64,000 nt of DNA from Bog-375 sp049698695 (GTDB taxonomy: Bacteria; Acidobacteriota; Terriglobia; Bryobacterales; Bryobacteraceae), in the NCBI GenBank assembly GCA_049698695.1, contig JBAVYH010000092.1, forward strand, positions 1-64,000, in the 5' to 3' direction. The notes below the pieces were generated by a model. The model had not been told where the DNA came from. It did no database searches and worked only from the letters and a program-made list of their open reading frames with translations. Positions 29,645-38,196 of the stretch are shown here, piece after piece (the first letter of the stretch is position 1; each line of letters opens with the position of its first letter). A program made the translations under genes and the position numbers.

Positions 29645-31228
29645 ATGAAAACAGCTTTGCGATGGGCCACCATTCTGGCGGTGTCCGCCGCCGCAGCGGC
29701 GCTTTGCGCCCAGACCAGGGAGCATCTGCTCCCCCGACTGGTGCACAAGGACGGCCGCTACGCTTTGTTTGTGGATGATGCACCGTACCTGATGTTGGGC
29801 GCGCAGGTGGGCAACTCGAGCGCCTGGCCCGGCGTGCTTCCCAAGGTCTGGCCGGTCATCACATATCTGCATGCCAACACGGTCGAGATGCCGGTGTACT
29901 GGGAACAGTTCGAGCCGCGGCCGGGGCAGTTCGACTACACGGTGACGGATACGCTCCTCGCCCAGGCGCGCCAGCATCGCGTGCACCTGGTTCTGTTGTG
30001 GTTCGGACTCTATAAGAACGGCAGCCAGCACTACACGCCGGAATGGATGAAGCTGGATCCGCAACGGTACCCGCACATCGTCGATCAAAACGGCCGCGAC
30101 GTCGATTCGCCGTCGCCTTACGCGAAGGCCTCGCTCGATGCCGATATCCACGCGTTCACCGCGTTCATGCGGCACCTCAAGGCTGCCGATACGGAGCACA
30201 CGGTGCTGCTGGTGCAAGTGGAAAATGAAGCCGGCACGTGGCAGATCCAGCGCGACTACTCGGCCGGTGCGCAGAAGTTATTTGAAGCGCCGGTGCCCGC
30301 CGACGTGCTGGCGGCCATGCACGTGCCCGCCACCACGCCCGCGCCGAACTGGAAAGAAGCGTTCGGCGCCGAAGCCGAGGTATGCTTCCACGCCTGGTCG
30401 GTAGCCACCTATGTGGGCAAAGTGGCCGCCGCGGGCAAGGCGGTTTATCCTCTGCCGCTCTATGCCAACGCCGCCTTGCGGCGCGCGATCCCGCCGGGCG
30501 CCCCCGGCACGTATGAAAGCGGAGGCCCGACCGATAACGTTCTGCCGATCTGGAAAGTCGCCGCGCCGACCTTGGATATCCTGGCGCCCGACATTTACGT
30601 GAACGACAGCGCGGAGTACCTGAAGGTCTTGGACCTTTACCGTCGCGACGACAATGCCTTGTTCGTGCCGGAAACCGGCCACAGCGCGGGCGTCGCCCGA
30701 TTCCTGTTTTCCGCGCTCGGCCGCGGTGCCATCGGGTTTTCGCCGTTCGGAATGGACTACGTCGAAGGCGCAACCGAAGAACAGTTCAAGCCGATCGCAC
30801 AGGATTACCTTTTGATCGGGCCGATCGCCCGCCTGGTTGCGCGCCTCAACTTCGAAGGCAAGTTGCAGGCAGTGGCCGAGGAAGAAGGCAAGGTCTCGCA
30901 AACTCTCGACTTCGGCGCATGGAAGGCCGAGGTGTCTTACGGCGCGATACGCAACAATCCGCCGCGCGGCCACGATGGATCGCCCATCGGCCGCGCGCTG
31001 GTGGCTCAGCTTGGCGAGAATCAGTTCCTGGTCACCGGACTCTTTTCGCGCGTCGACTTCCGCCCCAGCGCGCCGGAGAAGCAGCGCCAGTTCCTCCGCG
31101 TCGAGGAGGACACTTACGAGAACGGCGCCTTCAAAATGATTCGCATCTGGAACGGCGACGAAACCGATTGGGGACTCAATTTCCGTTCGGAGCCGGTGCT
31201 GCTGCGCGTTTCGCTGGCGACTTTCTGA
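29645..31228 (+). CDS. Secreted GH35-type beta-galactosidase with DUF5597-like C-terminus
   Basis: 527 residues from the ATG at 29645, which has AAGGAA just upstream. A signal peptide ends near LCAQ. The barrel contains NTVEMPVYWEQFEPRPGQFDY, the acid/base E195 in LVQVENEAG and a nucleophile candidate E343 in FVPETGH. The C-terminal part matches the layout of GH35 members with DUF5597. These enzymes remove beta-galactosyl residues from plant or microbial polysaccharides. The GH27 alpha-galactosidase follows 39 bases downstream, and the two probably act on galactose-containing glycans together. Confidence 0.85.
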   Translation: MKTALRWATILAVSAAAAALCAQTREHLLPRLVHKDGRYALFVDDAPYLMLGAQVGNSSAWPGVLPKVWPVITYLHANTVEMPVYWEQFEPRPGQFDYTVTDTLLAQARQHRVHLVLLWFGLYKNGSQHYTPEWMKLDPQRYPHIVDQNGRDVDSPSPYAKASLDADIHAFTAFMRHLKAADTEHTVLLVQVENEAGTWQIQRDYSAGAQKLFEAPVPADVLAAMHVPATTPAPNWKEAFGAEAEVCFHAWSVATYVGKVAAAGKAVYPLPLYANAALRRAIPPGAPGTYESGGPTDNVLPIWKVAAPTLDILAPDIYVNDSAEYLKVLDLYRRDDNALFVPETGHSAGVARFLFSALGRGAIGFSPFGMDYVEGATEEQFKPIAQDYLLIGPIARLVARLNFEGKLQAVAEEEGKVSQTLDFGAWKAEVSYGAIRNNPPRGHDGSPIGRALVAQLGENQFLVTGLFSRVDFRPSAPEKQRQFLRVEEDTYENGAFKMIRIWNGDETDWGLNFRSEPVLLRVSLATF

Positions 31229-31267
31229 ACGGCCGGGAACACACTGTAACATCACAAGTGAAGTCCT

Positions 31268-32743
31268 ATGAAATCCTATCTCGCACTTAGTAGGTCATTT
31301 CGCAGTTACGACAATGTTTTCTCGCGCAGCCCGCGGGCGAGGCATCGCTCGCCCCTACAAACCGCCGACCGTAGGGGCCGGGCATGCCCGGCCCGGCCCA
31401 CCGCGAAGCACCCGGCCGGCATCGTTGTTCTTGCCCTCGCCGTATTTCTGTCTGCGCCTGCTCTATGTGCCGCGGCCGACGGCGTAGCCGCAACCCCGCC
31501 CATGGGCTGGAACAGTTGGGATTGCTACGGCACCACCGTGACCGAAGCCGAGGTGAAGGCCAATGCCGATTACATGGCGCACAAGCTGAAGCAGCACGGC
31601 TGGCACTACATCGTGATCGATATCCAGTGGTCCGAGCCGAATCCCAAGGCGCACGGCTACCGGCAGAATGCCGCGCTGGAAATAGATGCTTACGGCAGGC
31701 TCATCCCCGCCGTGAACCGCTTTCCGTCCGCCGCCGATGGACGCGGCTTCCGGCCATTGGCCGACTATGTTCACAGCCTCGGCCTCGGTTTCGGCATCCA
31801 TATCATGCGCGGCATTCCGCGGCAGGCCGTAAAGGCGAACCTGCCCGTCTTCGGAACCGACCTGCACGCCGTGGACATCGCCGACGTTCACTCCGTCTGC
31901 CCGTGGAACAGCGACATGTACGGCGTCGACATGAGCCGCCCAGGCGCGCAGGCTTACTACGATTCGCTGCTCAAGCTATACGCCGGTTGGGGCGTAGATT
32001 ACATCAAGGCTGATGACATCGCGCGACCTACTCACCGCGAAGAGATTGCCGCGTTGCACCGCGCCATCGGGATGGCCGGGCGGCCGATCGTGCTCAGCCT
32101 CTCGCCGGGTCCAGCGATGGTGAAGGACCTGGAATTCCTGCAGGAGAACGCGAACATGTGGCGCATCTCCGACGATTTCTGGGACGATTGGCGGCTGCTG
32201 CGGCAGAATTTTATCCTGATGTCGATCTGGAGCGGCGTTGGGCGCCCAGGCGCGTGGCCCGATGCCGACATGCTGCCGCTCGGCCGCATCGGCATACGCG
32301 CCGAGCGCGGCCAAGCGCGCACGTCCGGCTTCACGCGCGATGAACAACGCACCCTGATCAGCCTTTGGTCCATTGCGCAGTCGCCGCTGATGTTCGGCGG
32401 CGACCTGCCGTCGAACGACGAGTTCACCGAGTCGCTGATCACCAACGACGACGTGTTGGCCGTGGACCAGACCGGCTCGCGCGGCAGGGCGTTTGCCGAG
32501 GGCGGCGACAGCATCGTTTGGGCGGCCAACGCGCCGGGCGGAGCGAAATTCTTCGCCGTCTTCAACGTCGGCGACCGCGCCCCGATCGACATTCGCGTCG
32601 ACTGGCCTGCGCTCGGCATGCCGGCCAATTGCACGCTTCGCGACCTGTGGCAGCGCGCGGACGTCGGCGTGATCCGCGACGGCCGCACCTTCCACGTCGC
32701 GCCGCACGCATCGGGCCTCTATAAGCTGACGCCAGCCAAGTAG
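31268..32743 (+). CDS. Secreted GH27 alpha-galactosidase with repeat-derived N-terminus
   Basis: 491 residues. The GH27 domain starts at ATPPMGWNSWDCYG. The nucleophile is D249 in DYIKADD and the acid/base candidate D302 in RISDDFWDDW. A signal-peptide hydrophobic core (IVVLALAVFLSAPALCAAAD) lies at residues 51-70. The preceding fifty residues are basic and largely encoded by three tandem hairpins (31335-31397). No ATG, GTG or TTG occurs in frame between those hairpins and the hydrophobic core, so either the repeat is translated as a long n-region or the native start was lost. Function otherwise appears intact. Confidence 0.85.
   Translation: MKSYLALSRSFRSYDNVFSRSPRARHRSPLQTADRRGRACPARPTAKHPAGIVVLALAVFLSAPALCAAADGVAATPPMGWNSWDCYGTTVTEAEVKANADYMAHKLKQHGWHYIVIDIQWSEPNPKAHGYRQNAALEIDAYGRLIPAVNRFPSAADGRGFRPLADYVHSLGLGFGIHIMRGIPRQAVKANLPVFGTDLHAVDIADVHSVCPWNSDMYGVDMSRPGAQAYYDSLLKLYAGWGVDYIKADDIARPTHREEIAALHRAIGMAGRPIVLSLSPGPAMVKDLEFLQENANMWRISDDFWDDWRLLRQNFILMSIWSGVGRPGAWPDADMLPLGRIGIRAERGQARTSGFTRDEQRTLISLWSIAQSPLMFGGDLPSNDEFTESLITNDDVLAVDQTGSRGRAFAEGGDSIVWAANAPGGAKFFAVFNVGDRAPIDIRVDWPALGMPANCTLRDLWQRADVGVIRDGRTFHVAPHASGLYKLTPAK
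31335..31397. repeat. Triple-hairpin palindromic repeat inside GH27 coding sequence
   Basis: Three consecutive palindromes: gggcgag/ctcgccc (31335-31354), gcccctac/gtaggggc (31351-31378) and ccgggc/gcccgg (31379-31392). The last part matches 16335-16356 at 20 of 22 bases. The element lies in frame within the 5' region of the alpha-galactosidase gene. Confidence 0.65.
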
Positions 32744-32772
32744 GGCCGCTTTCTCGCTACGATAGAAACACC

Positions 32773-33588
32773 ATGGCAGGCCGCAAGCGGGACAGACGCC
32801 CTTACCCTGTTTTCCCTCTGCAATCGTGGGAAGCGTTTTTGAAGCTCATCACCAAGCCGCCTTACTCGCACTGGGCATTCCGCGGAGAGCGCAACGAGCG
32901 CGGGCCGCTTTATAGCTCGCTCTCCCTCTACCTGCGGAATTTCGGCGTGGCGCCGGAGGCGTGGCCGTTGCAGGAGGAGCGCATTTTGCGGATCTTCAAG
33001 CGCAAGGCGCACCAGTTTCTGCCGCGGCCACCGGAATGGGACGACGACTTTGAATGGCTGGCCCTGATGCAGCACCACGGCGCGCCGACCCGTTTGATCG
33101 ATTTCACCTGGTCGCCCTACGTGGCGGCTTTTTTCGCGCTCGAACACACCCTTGCCGAAGGCGTGGTCTGGGCCATGAACCCGGCGCGCATCGACAGCAG
33201 CCGCGCCCGCAAGCCAGTGCGCACGGACCTGCGCGCCGAAGGCAGCTTCCGGCGCTATTTTCTGCAAGGCCGCCACCGGTTCATCTGGATGGGCGAGCCC
33301 CACACCATGAACCGCCGCCTGATCGCGCAATCGGGAACCTTCGCCGTACCGGGCGTGCTGAACATGCCGCTGGATGAAATCCTCAGCGATGCCGATCAGG
33401 AAAACATTCTCGCCAAGTTCGTTCTCTCTCACTCGATGCGCGAAGTGGCTCTGCGCGAGCTGTACCGCATGAACATCACTTACGCGACCTTATTTCCGGA
33501 CCTCGACGGCCTGGCGAAATCGATGGGTTACGAACTGGAGTTTCATTGGGGCTACAATCCGCGGACCATGGAGCGTTACGACACGTAG
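32773..33588 (+). CDS. FRG-domain protein
   Basis: 271 residues. The FRG signature is clear: HWAFRGERNERGPLYSSL near residue 35, and LALMQHHGAPTRLIDFTWSPYVAAFFALE around 95-125. The N-terminal half is predicted to be the FRG fold (named after its Phe-Arg-Gly motif), and the rest has no recognisable domain. FRG proteins are widespread, often in mobile or defence-linked settings, and their biochemistry is largely unknown. No toxin-antitoxin or phage gene is adjacent here. TACGAT lies nine bases before the ATG with no ribosome site, so it probably has its own promoter and is leaderless. Confidence 0.85.
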   Translation: MAGRKRDRRPYPVFPLQSWEAFLKLITKPPYSHWAFRGERNERGPLYSSLSLYLRNFGVAPEAWPLQEERILRIFKRKAHQFLPRPPEWDDDFEWLALMQHHGAPTRLIDFTWSPYVAAFFALEHTLAEGVVWAMNPARIDSSRARKPVRTDLRAEGSFRRYFLQGRHRFIWMGEPHTMNRRLIAQSGTFAVPGVLNMPLDEILSDADQENILAKFVLSHSMREVALRELYRMNITYATLFPDLDGLAKSMGYELEFHWGYNPRTMERYDT

Positions 33589-33597
33589 CGGCTCGCC

Positions 33598-33759
33598 TTA
33601 CGCGAAGTCGGCGCCCAGTTCCGCCAGTTGCGCGGCGGTGAGCGGCTGCTCGGCCTGAAAGCTGGGGTGATCGATCACAATCCGCGCGCCGCTGGTCCAG
33701 CGCGCCTGCTGCTCCGGCGTCAGCCCAGGTGGCAGGGCAAATGATAGGCGACGCTGCAG
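33598..33759 (-). CDS. Possible small gene or 3' gene remnant downstream of FMN reductase
   Basis: A 53-codon open stretch reads LQRRLSFALPPGLTPEQQ and continues to AELGADFA before TAA at 33598. Codon third positions are strongly GC-biased as in real genes, yet no ATG, GTG or TTG exists in frame; the only possible initiator is CTG at 33759 with AAGG upstream. It is not in frame with the reductase gene, which ends at 33770. It may be a non-canonical small protein or the surviving tail of a lost gene. No family was recognised. Confidence 0.3.
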   Translation of the reverse strand: MQRRLSFALPPGLTPEQQARWTSGARIVIDHPSFQAEQPLTAAQLAELGADFA

Positions 33760-33769
33760 CGGGCCTTGC

Positions 33770-34324
33770 TTACCGTAGCTTTCGGGTCCACGCGACCAGC
33801 GCGGCCAGCAAATCCTGGATCGACTTCCTGGTGCGCTCGTCTGTCAGGTTTCCCGCCGCGTCGAACTTCTGTGGCGCGCCGCCGATCATTACTTCGGGCT
33901 TGTTCAACGGGTGCATGTCGAGGAACACGAAACACTGCCGCAAATGGTACTGCGCCCGCGCCGTCCCGAACGGGCCGGGCGAAGCGCCCATCACCGCGAC
34001 CGGTTTGCCCTGCCAGCAACTGTCGCCATACGGCCGCGATCCCCAGTCAATCGCGTTCTTCAGCACGCCGGGAATCGAGTAATTGAACTCGGGCGTAACG
34101 AACAGAATCGCGTCCGCCGCGCGGACCCGCGCCTTCAATTCGGCAACGCGCGCCGGCGGCGACGTCTCGTCATCCTGGTTGTAGACGGGAATGCCATCGA
34201 GATCGAAAATCTCTACCCGCACTCCCTCCGGCGCCAGCGCCTGCGCCGCCCGCAACGCAGCCCGGTTCAACGAGCCCTTGCGCAAGCTCCCCGCAATCCC
34301 CAAAATCGTCACTGTTTGTTCCAT
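33770..34324 (-). CDS. NADPH-dependent FMN reductase
   Basis: 184 residues of the flavodoxin-like NADPH:FMN reductase family (ChrR/YieF-type). The FMN phosphate loop is GIAGSLRKGSLNRAAL, TPEFNYSIPGVLKNAIDWGSRPYG is the family signature that stacks on the flavin, and MGASPGPFGTARAQYHLRQ completes the site. These enzymes reduce quinones, chromate or free FMN and protect against oxidative stress. The start ATG at 34324 faces kgd across a 115-bp divergent gap. Confidence 0.93.
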   Translation of the reverse strand: MEQTVTILGIAGSLRKGSLNRAALRAAQALAPEGVRVEIFDLDGIPVYNQDDETSPPARVAELKARVRAADAILFVTPEFNYSIPGVLKNAIDWGSRPYGDSCWQGKPVAVMGASPGPFGTARAQYHLRQCFVFLDMHPLNKPEVMIGGAPQKFDAAGNLTDERTRKSIQDLLAALVAWTRKLR

Positions 34325-34439
34325 TAATTCAGTAAGATGCAGGATATCATCGAAAAGATGCGGGCGCCGGCATTCGGCGCCGCATCCTTAAGCCCCCTCC
34401 AGCCGCGCACGTTATCATAGATAAGAAAGCATCTCCCGC

Positions 34440-37400
34440 ATGGCTGTGGAACCCGATCCGCAAATAGGCGTCAATAGCTGGCTCGAAGAAGAACTCTACC
34501 GGCAATACCTTCGCGACCGGTCGACCGTAGACGAAAGCTGGAAAGAAATATTCGACTCGAACGGCGGAAGCGAGGCTCCTGCGCCCCCGAAGCCAGCCGC
34601 CGGCCAGTCGCAGCTTGGTGGGACAGGCGCCAGCCAGCCAACCCAGCCCGCGCTCGAGCCGCCCGCCGGCGGCCAGTTGCAGCCGCTGCGCGGCGCCGCC
34701 GGCCGGATCGCGGAAAACATGGCGGCCAGTGTTTCCATCCCCCTCGCCACCTCGCAGCGCACCATCGCTGTCAAAGTGATGGACGAAAACCGGCGCATCA
34801 TCAACCAGCACCGCGCCGTCCTCGGCTTGAGCAGGGTGTCGTACACGCACCTGATTGGTTGGGCGGTGGTCAAGGCGATCGAGGCGGTTCCCGGCCTCAA
34901 CCAGGCATACGCGGAAAAAGATGGTGCGGCCTACCGCGTGATGCATCCGCAGGTCAATCTGGGCGTAGCCGTGGACGCCGCCGGCAAGGATGGCGCGCGC
35001 AACCTGCTGGTGCCCAACATCAAGAACGCCGGCGCGTTGAACTTCCAGGAATATCTGAACGGCTTCGACGACCTGGTCGCCCGCGCCCGTACCGGCAAGC
35101 TGGTCACCGCGGATTTTCAGGGCACCACCATTTCACTCACCAACCCTGGCACGGTGGGCACCATGTCTTCCAACCCGCGCCTGATGCCCGGTCAGGGCGC
35201 TATCATCGCCACCGGCGCCATCGACTATCCGGCGGAATACCACGGCACCGCCGCCGAGACCCGCGCCATCCTCGGCATCAGCAAGGTGATGACCCTCACC
35301 TGTACCTACGATCACCGCATCATTCAGGGCGCCGAATCGGGAGCATTCCTCGGCAGAGTGCAGGCGCTGCTCGATGGCCAGGACAGCTTCTACGAAGAGG
35401 TCTTCGATCACCTGAAGATTCCGCACCAACCGGTCCATTGGGAGACCGACCGCCGGCCGCGGCTCCCCGGCGCCGCTTCCACGCGCACTGCCGAAATCGC
35501 CAAGGAAGCCGCCATCATGCAGATGATCAACGCCTACCGCGTGCGCGGTCATCTCATCGCCGACCTCGACCCGCTCGGCCACGAGCCCAGCTATCACGCC
35601 GAGCTCGATCCGGAAACCTACGGCCTCACCATCTGGGACCTGGACCGCGAATTCCTCACCGGCAGCCTGGGCGAAGCCATCGGCGAAGCCGGCCCCAAGC
35701 CGCTTGCCACCTTGCGCGAGATTCTGGAAACTCTGCGCGAAACCTACTGCGGCAAAATCGGCTGCGAGTACATGAACATTCAGGTGCCGGAACAGAAGCG
35801 TTGGTTGCAGCAGCGCATGGAGCCGGGCAAAAACCACTGGCCGCTCGCTCCCGAAACGCGCCTCCGTATTCTGCGCAACCTCGTCGCCGCGGAGGGCTTC
35901 GAGCACTTCCTCCACTCGCGCTTCGTCGGCCAGAAACGTTTCGCGCTGGAAGGCGGCGAGACCGCGCTCGCCATCCTGGAAGAGGTGCTGGAGCGCGCCA
36001 GCAGCGGCAACGTCCATGAGGTCGTCATCGGCATGGCGCACCGTGGCCGCCTCAACGTCCTCGCCAACGTGGTGGGCAAGGATTTGAAGCAGCTCTTCTC
36101 CGAGTTCGAGGGCGAAATCGATCCTTCCAGCACGCAGGGTTCCGGCGACGTGAAATACCATCTCGGCGCCTACAGCGTGCGCCGCTGCGAAAACGGCCGC
36201 GAAATCGCGATTTCGGTTGCCCCCAACCCCAGCCACCTGGAAGCGGTGGACCCTGTGGTGGAGGGCATCGTGCGTCCCAAGCAGGACCTCCTCGGCGACG
36301 CTGCCCGCGAGCGCGTCATCCCGCTGCTCATCCATGGCGACGCCGCTTTCGCCGGCCAGGGTGTGGTAGCTGAGACGCTCAACCTCTCGCAGCTCGACGG
36401 CTATTCGACCGGCGGCACCATTCACCTGATCATCAACAACCAGATCGGCTTCACCACCCTGCCCGATGAATCGCGCTCCACGCCATACTCCACCGACGTG
36501 GCGCGCGGCGTGCAAGCGCCGATCTTCCACGTCAATGGCGATAGCCCGCAGGCCGCCGTCCGCGTGGCGCAGATCGCCTTCGATTACCGCCAGAAGTTCA
36601 AGACCGACGTGGTGATCGATATGATCTGCTATCGCCGCCACGGGCACAACGAAGCCGACGACCCCAGCTACACGCAACCCATCCTGTACCGCAAGATCAA
36701 AGAGCACCCTTCGGTGGCCACGCTTTACGCCGATCGTTTGATGCGCGAGGGCGTGGCGGCCGCCGAAGAAGTCGCCGCCATGCGCCGCGAGGTCAGCCAG
36801 CGCCTCGAGGCCGGCTATGATGCGGCACAGGCGCAGACCGAGCATTACGAGTTGCAGGAATTGAGCGCGGTCCCCAGCGGCGAGATCTCCGCCTTCTGCC
36901 CGCGCACCGCGGTGAACCAGCAGGTCCTCGAGCGGGTGACTCGCGGCATCACCAATTTTCCCGGCACTTTCCACCTGCATCCCAAGCTGCGCGGCTTCAT
37001 CGAAAAGCGCCGCAACGCCATCGCCCAGGGAACGCCGCTCGATTGGGCGCTGGCCGAATCGCTCGCCTTCGGCACGCTGGCGCTGGAAGGCACCGCCGTC
37101 CGTCTCAGCGGCCAGGATTCCGGCCGCGGCACGTTCAGCCAGCGCCATCTGGCTTTCTACGATTACGAAACCGGCAAGCGCTACATTCCCATGCAGCACA
37201 TTTCGCCGGACCAGGCGCGTTTCGATGTCTTCGATAGCTCGCTGAGCGAATACGCGGTGCTCGGCTTCGAATTCGGCTACAGCGTGGCCGATCCGCTCAC
37301 GCTGGTCATCTGGGAAGCGCAGTTTGGCGACTTCGCCAACGGCGCGCAGATCATGATCGACCAGTTCATTTCCTGCGCCGAATCCAAGTGGGGACAGCCC

Positions 37401-38132
37401 AGCGGCCTGGTAATGCTCCTGCCTCACGGCTTTGAAGGGCAGGGCCCCGAGCATTCCAGCGCCCGCATCGAGCGCTTCCTCGTCCTCTGCGCTGAAAACA
37501 ACATGCAGGTTTGTAACTGCACCACTCCGGCGCAGTACTTCCACTTACTGCGCCGCCAGATGTATGGCGGCTCCGACCGCCGCGGCGTGCGCAAGCCGCT
37601 GGTCATTTTCACCCCCAAGAGCCTGCTGCGCCATCCGCGCGCCGTTTCCACCGTGCACGATTTTGCGACCGGCGGTTTCATCGAAATGCTCGGCGAACCC
37701 AGCGCCGATCCGCAGCGCATTTCACGCGTCGTCTTCTGCTCCGGCAAAATCTATTACGATTTACTGCTAGCCCGTGAGGAGCGCAAGGCGGATCACGTCG
37801 CGCTGGTTCGCGTCGAGCAGCTTTACCCGTTCGCCTCGACTCAGGCCGCCGACATCCTGCTGCACTACCCGCTCACCGCCGAAATCGTCTGGGCTCAGGA
37901 AGAGCCCAGAAACATGGGCCCCTGGCGCTACATGCGCGAGCAGATGCAGCCGCTCGCCGATTCGACCCGCCGCGAGATCCGCTACGTCGGCCGCGCCGAA
38001 TCCGCCAGCCCCGCCACCGGCTCCGGCAAGCGCCACCAACAAGAGCAGCACGAAATCATCGACGACGCCCTGACGCCCGGCGCGATTTCGCAGACCAAGC
38101 GAGTGAGACTGGTGGCGAAAAGGAAGAAGTAG
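34440..38132 (+). CDS. kgd: Multifunctional 2-oxoglutarate dehydrogenase/decarboxylase (E2-E1 fusion)
   Basis: 1230 residues, the size and order of mycobacterial Kgd. The N-terminal helix includes NSWLEEELYRQYLRDRSTVDESWKEIF. A Q/P/A-rich linker leads to a succinyltransferase-like E2 core (about 95-310) with TCTYDHRIIQGAESG. A thiamine-diphosphate E1 follows: HSRFVGQKRFALEGGE, EVVIGMAHRGRLNVLANVVGK, HGDAAFAGQGVVAETLN and YRRHGHNEADDPSYTQP. The C-terminal E1 region contains LLPHGFEGQGPEHSSARIERFL. There is no lipoyl domain, so it must use lipoyl groups of another E2. It works in the TCA cycle. TATCAT lies about 22 bases before the ATG. Confidence 0.93.
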   Translation: MAVEPDPQIGVNSWLEEELYRQYLRDRSTVDESWKEIFDSNGGSEAPAPPKPAAGQSQLGGTGASQPTQPALEPPAGGQLQPLRGAAGRIAENMAASVSIPLATSQRTIAVKVMDENRRIINQHRAVLGLSRVSYTHLIGWAVVKAIEAVPGLNQAYAEKDGAAYRVMHPQVNLGVAVDAAGKDGARNLLVPNIKNAGALNFQEYLNGFDDLVARARTGKLVTADFQGTTISLTNPGTVGTMSSNPRLMPGQGAIIATGAIDYPAEYHGTAAETRAILGISKVMTLTCTYDHRIIQGAESGAFLGRVQALLDGQDSFYEEVFDHLKIPHQPVHWETDRRPRLPGAASTRTAEIAKEAAIMQMINAYRVRGHLIADLDPLGHEPSYHAELDPETYGLTIWDLDREFLTGSLGEAIGEAGPKPLATLREILETLRETYCGKIGCEYMNIQVPEQKRWLQQRMEPGKNHWPLAPETRLRILRNLVAAEGFEHFLHSRFVGQKRFALEGGETALAILEEVLERASSGNVHEVVIGMAHRGRLNVLANVVGKDLKQLFSEFEGEIDPSSTQGSGDVKYHLGAYSVRRCENGREIAISVAPNPSHLEAVDPVVEGIVRPKQDLLGDAARERVIPLLIHGDAAFAGQGVVAETLNLSQLDGYSTGGTIHLIINNQIGFTTLPDESRSTPYSTDVARGVQAPIFHVNGDSPQAAVRVAQIAFDYRQKFKTDVVIDMICYRRHGHNEADDPSYTQPILYRKIKEHPSVATLYADRLMREGVAAAEEVAAMRREVSQRLEAGYDAAQAQTEHYELQELSAVPSGEISAFCPRTAVNQQVLERVTRGITNFPGTFHLHPKLRGFIEKRRNAIAQGTPLDWALAESLAFGTLALEGTAVRLSGQDSGRGTFSQRHLAFYDYETGKRYIPMQHISPDQARFDVFDSSLSEYAVLGFEFGYSVADPLTLVIWEAQFGDFANGAQIMIDQFISCAESKWGQPSGLVMLLPHGFEGQGPEHSSARIERFLVLCAENNMQVCNCTTPAQYFHLLRRQMYGGSDRRGVRKPLVIFTPKSLLRHPRAVSTVHDFATGGFIEMLGEPSADPQRISRVVFCSGKIYYDLLLAREERKADHVALVRVEQLYPFASTQAADILLHYPLTAEIVWAQEEPRNMGPWRYMREQMQPLADSTRREIRYVGRAESASPATGSGKRHQQEQHEIIDDALTPGAISQTKRVRLVAKRKK

Positions 38133-38196
38133 GAGGCGCGGCGGTCCAGGATTGCCCGTCCAAACTGGTGGGCAACAACCTGGGCAACAAAATGAC

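Noticed and set aside
35133..37544. Open frame of about 800 codons antisense to kgd
   Set aside because: It mirrors the GC-biased codon positions of kgd, has no recognisable motif, and its overlap with a clear gene makes it a shadow frame.
38169..38190. Tandem tgggcaacaa repeats after kgd as an attachment site for the islet
   Set aside because: The two copies are adjacent, not flanking; no third copy at the right edge and no integrase was found.
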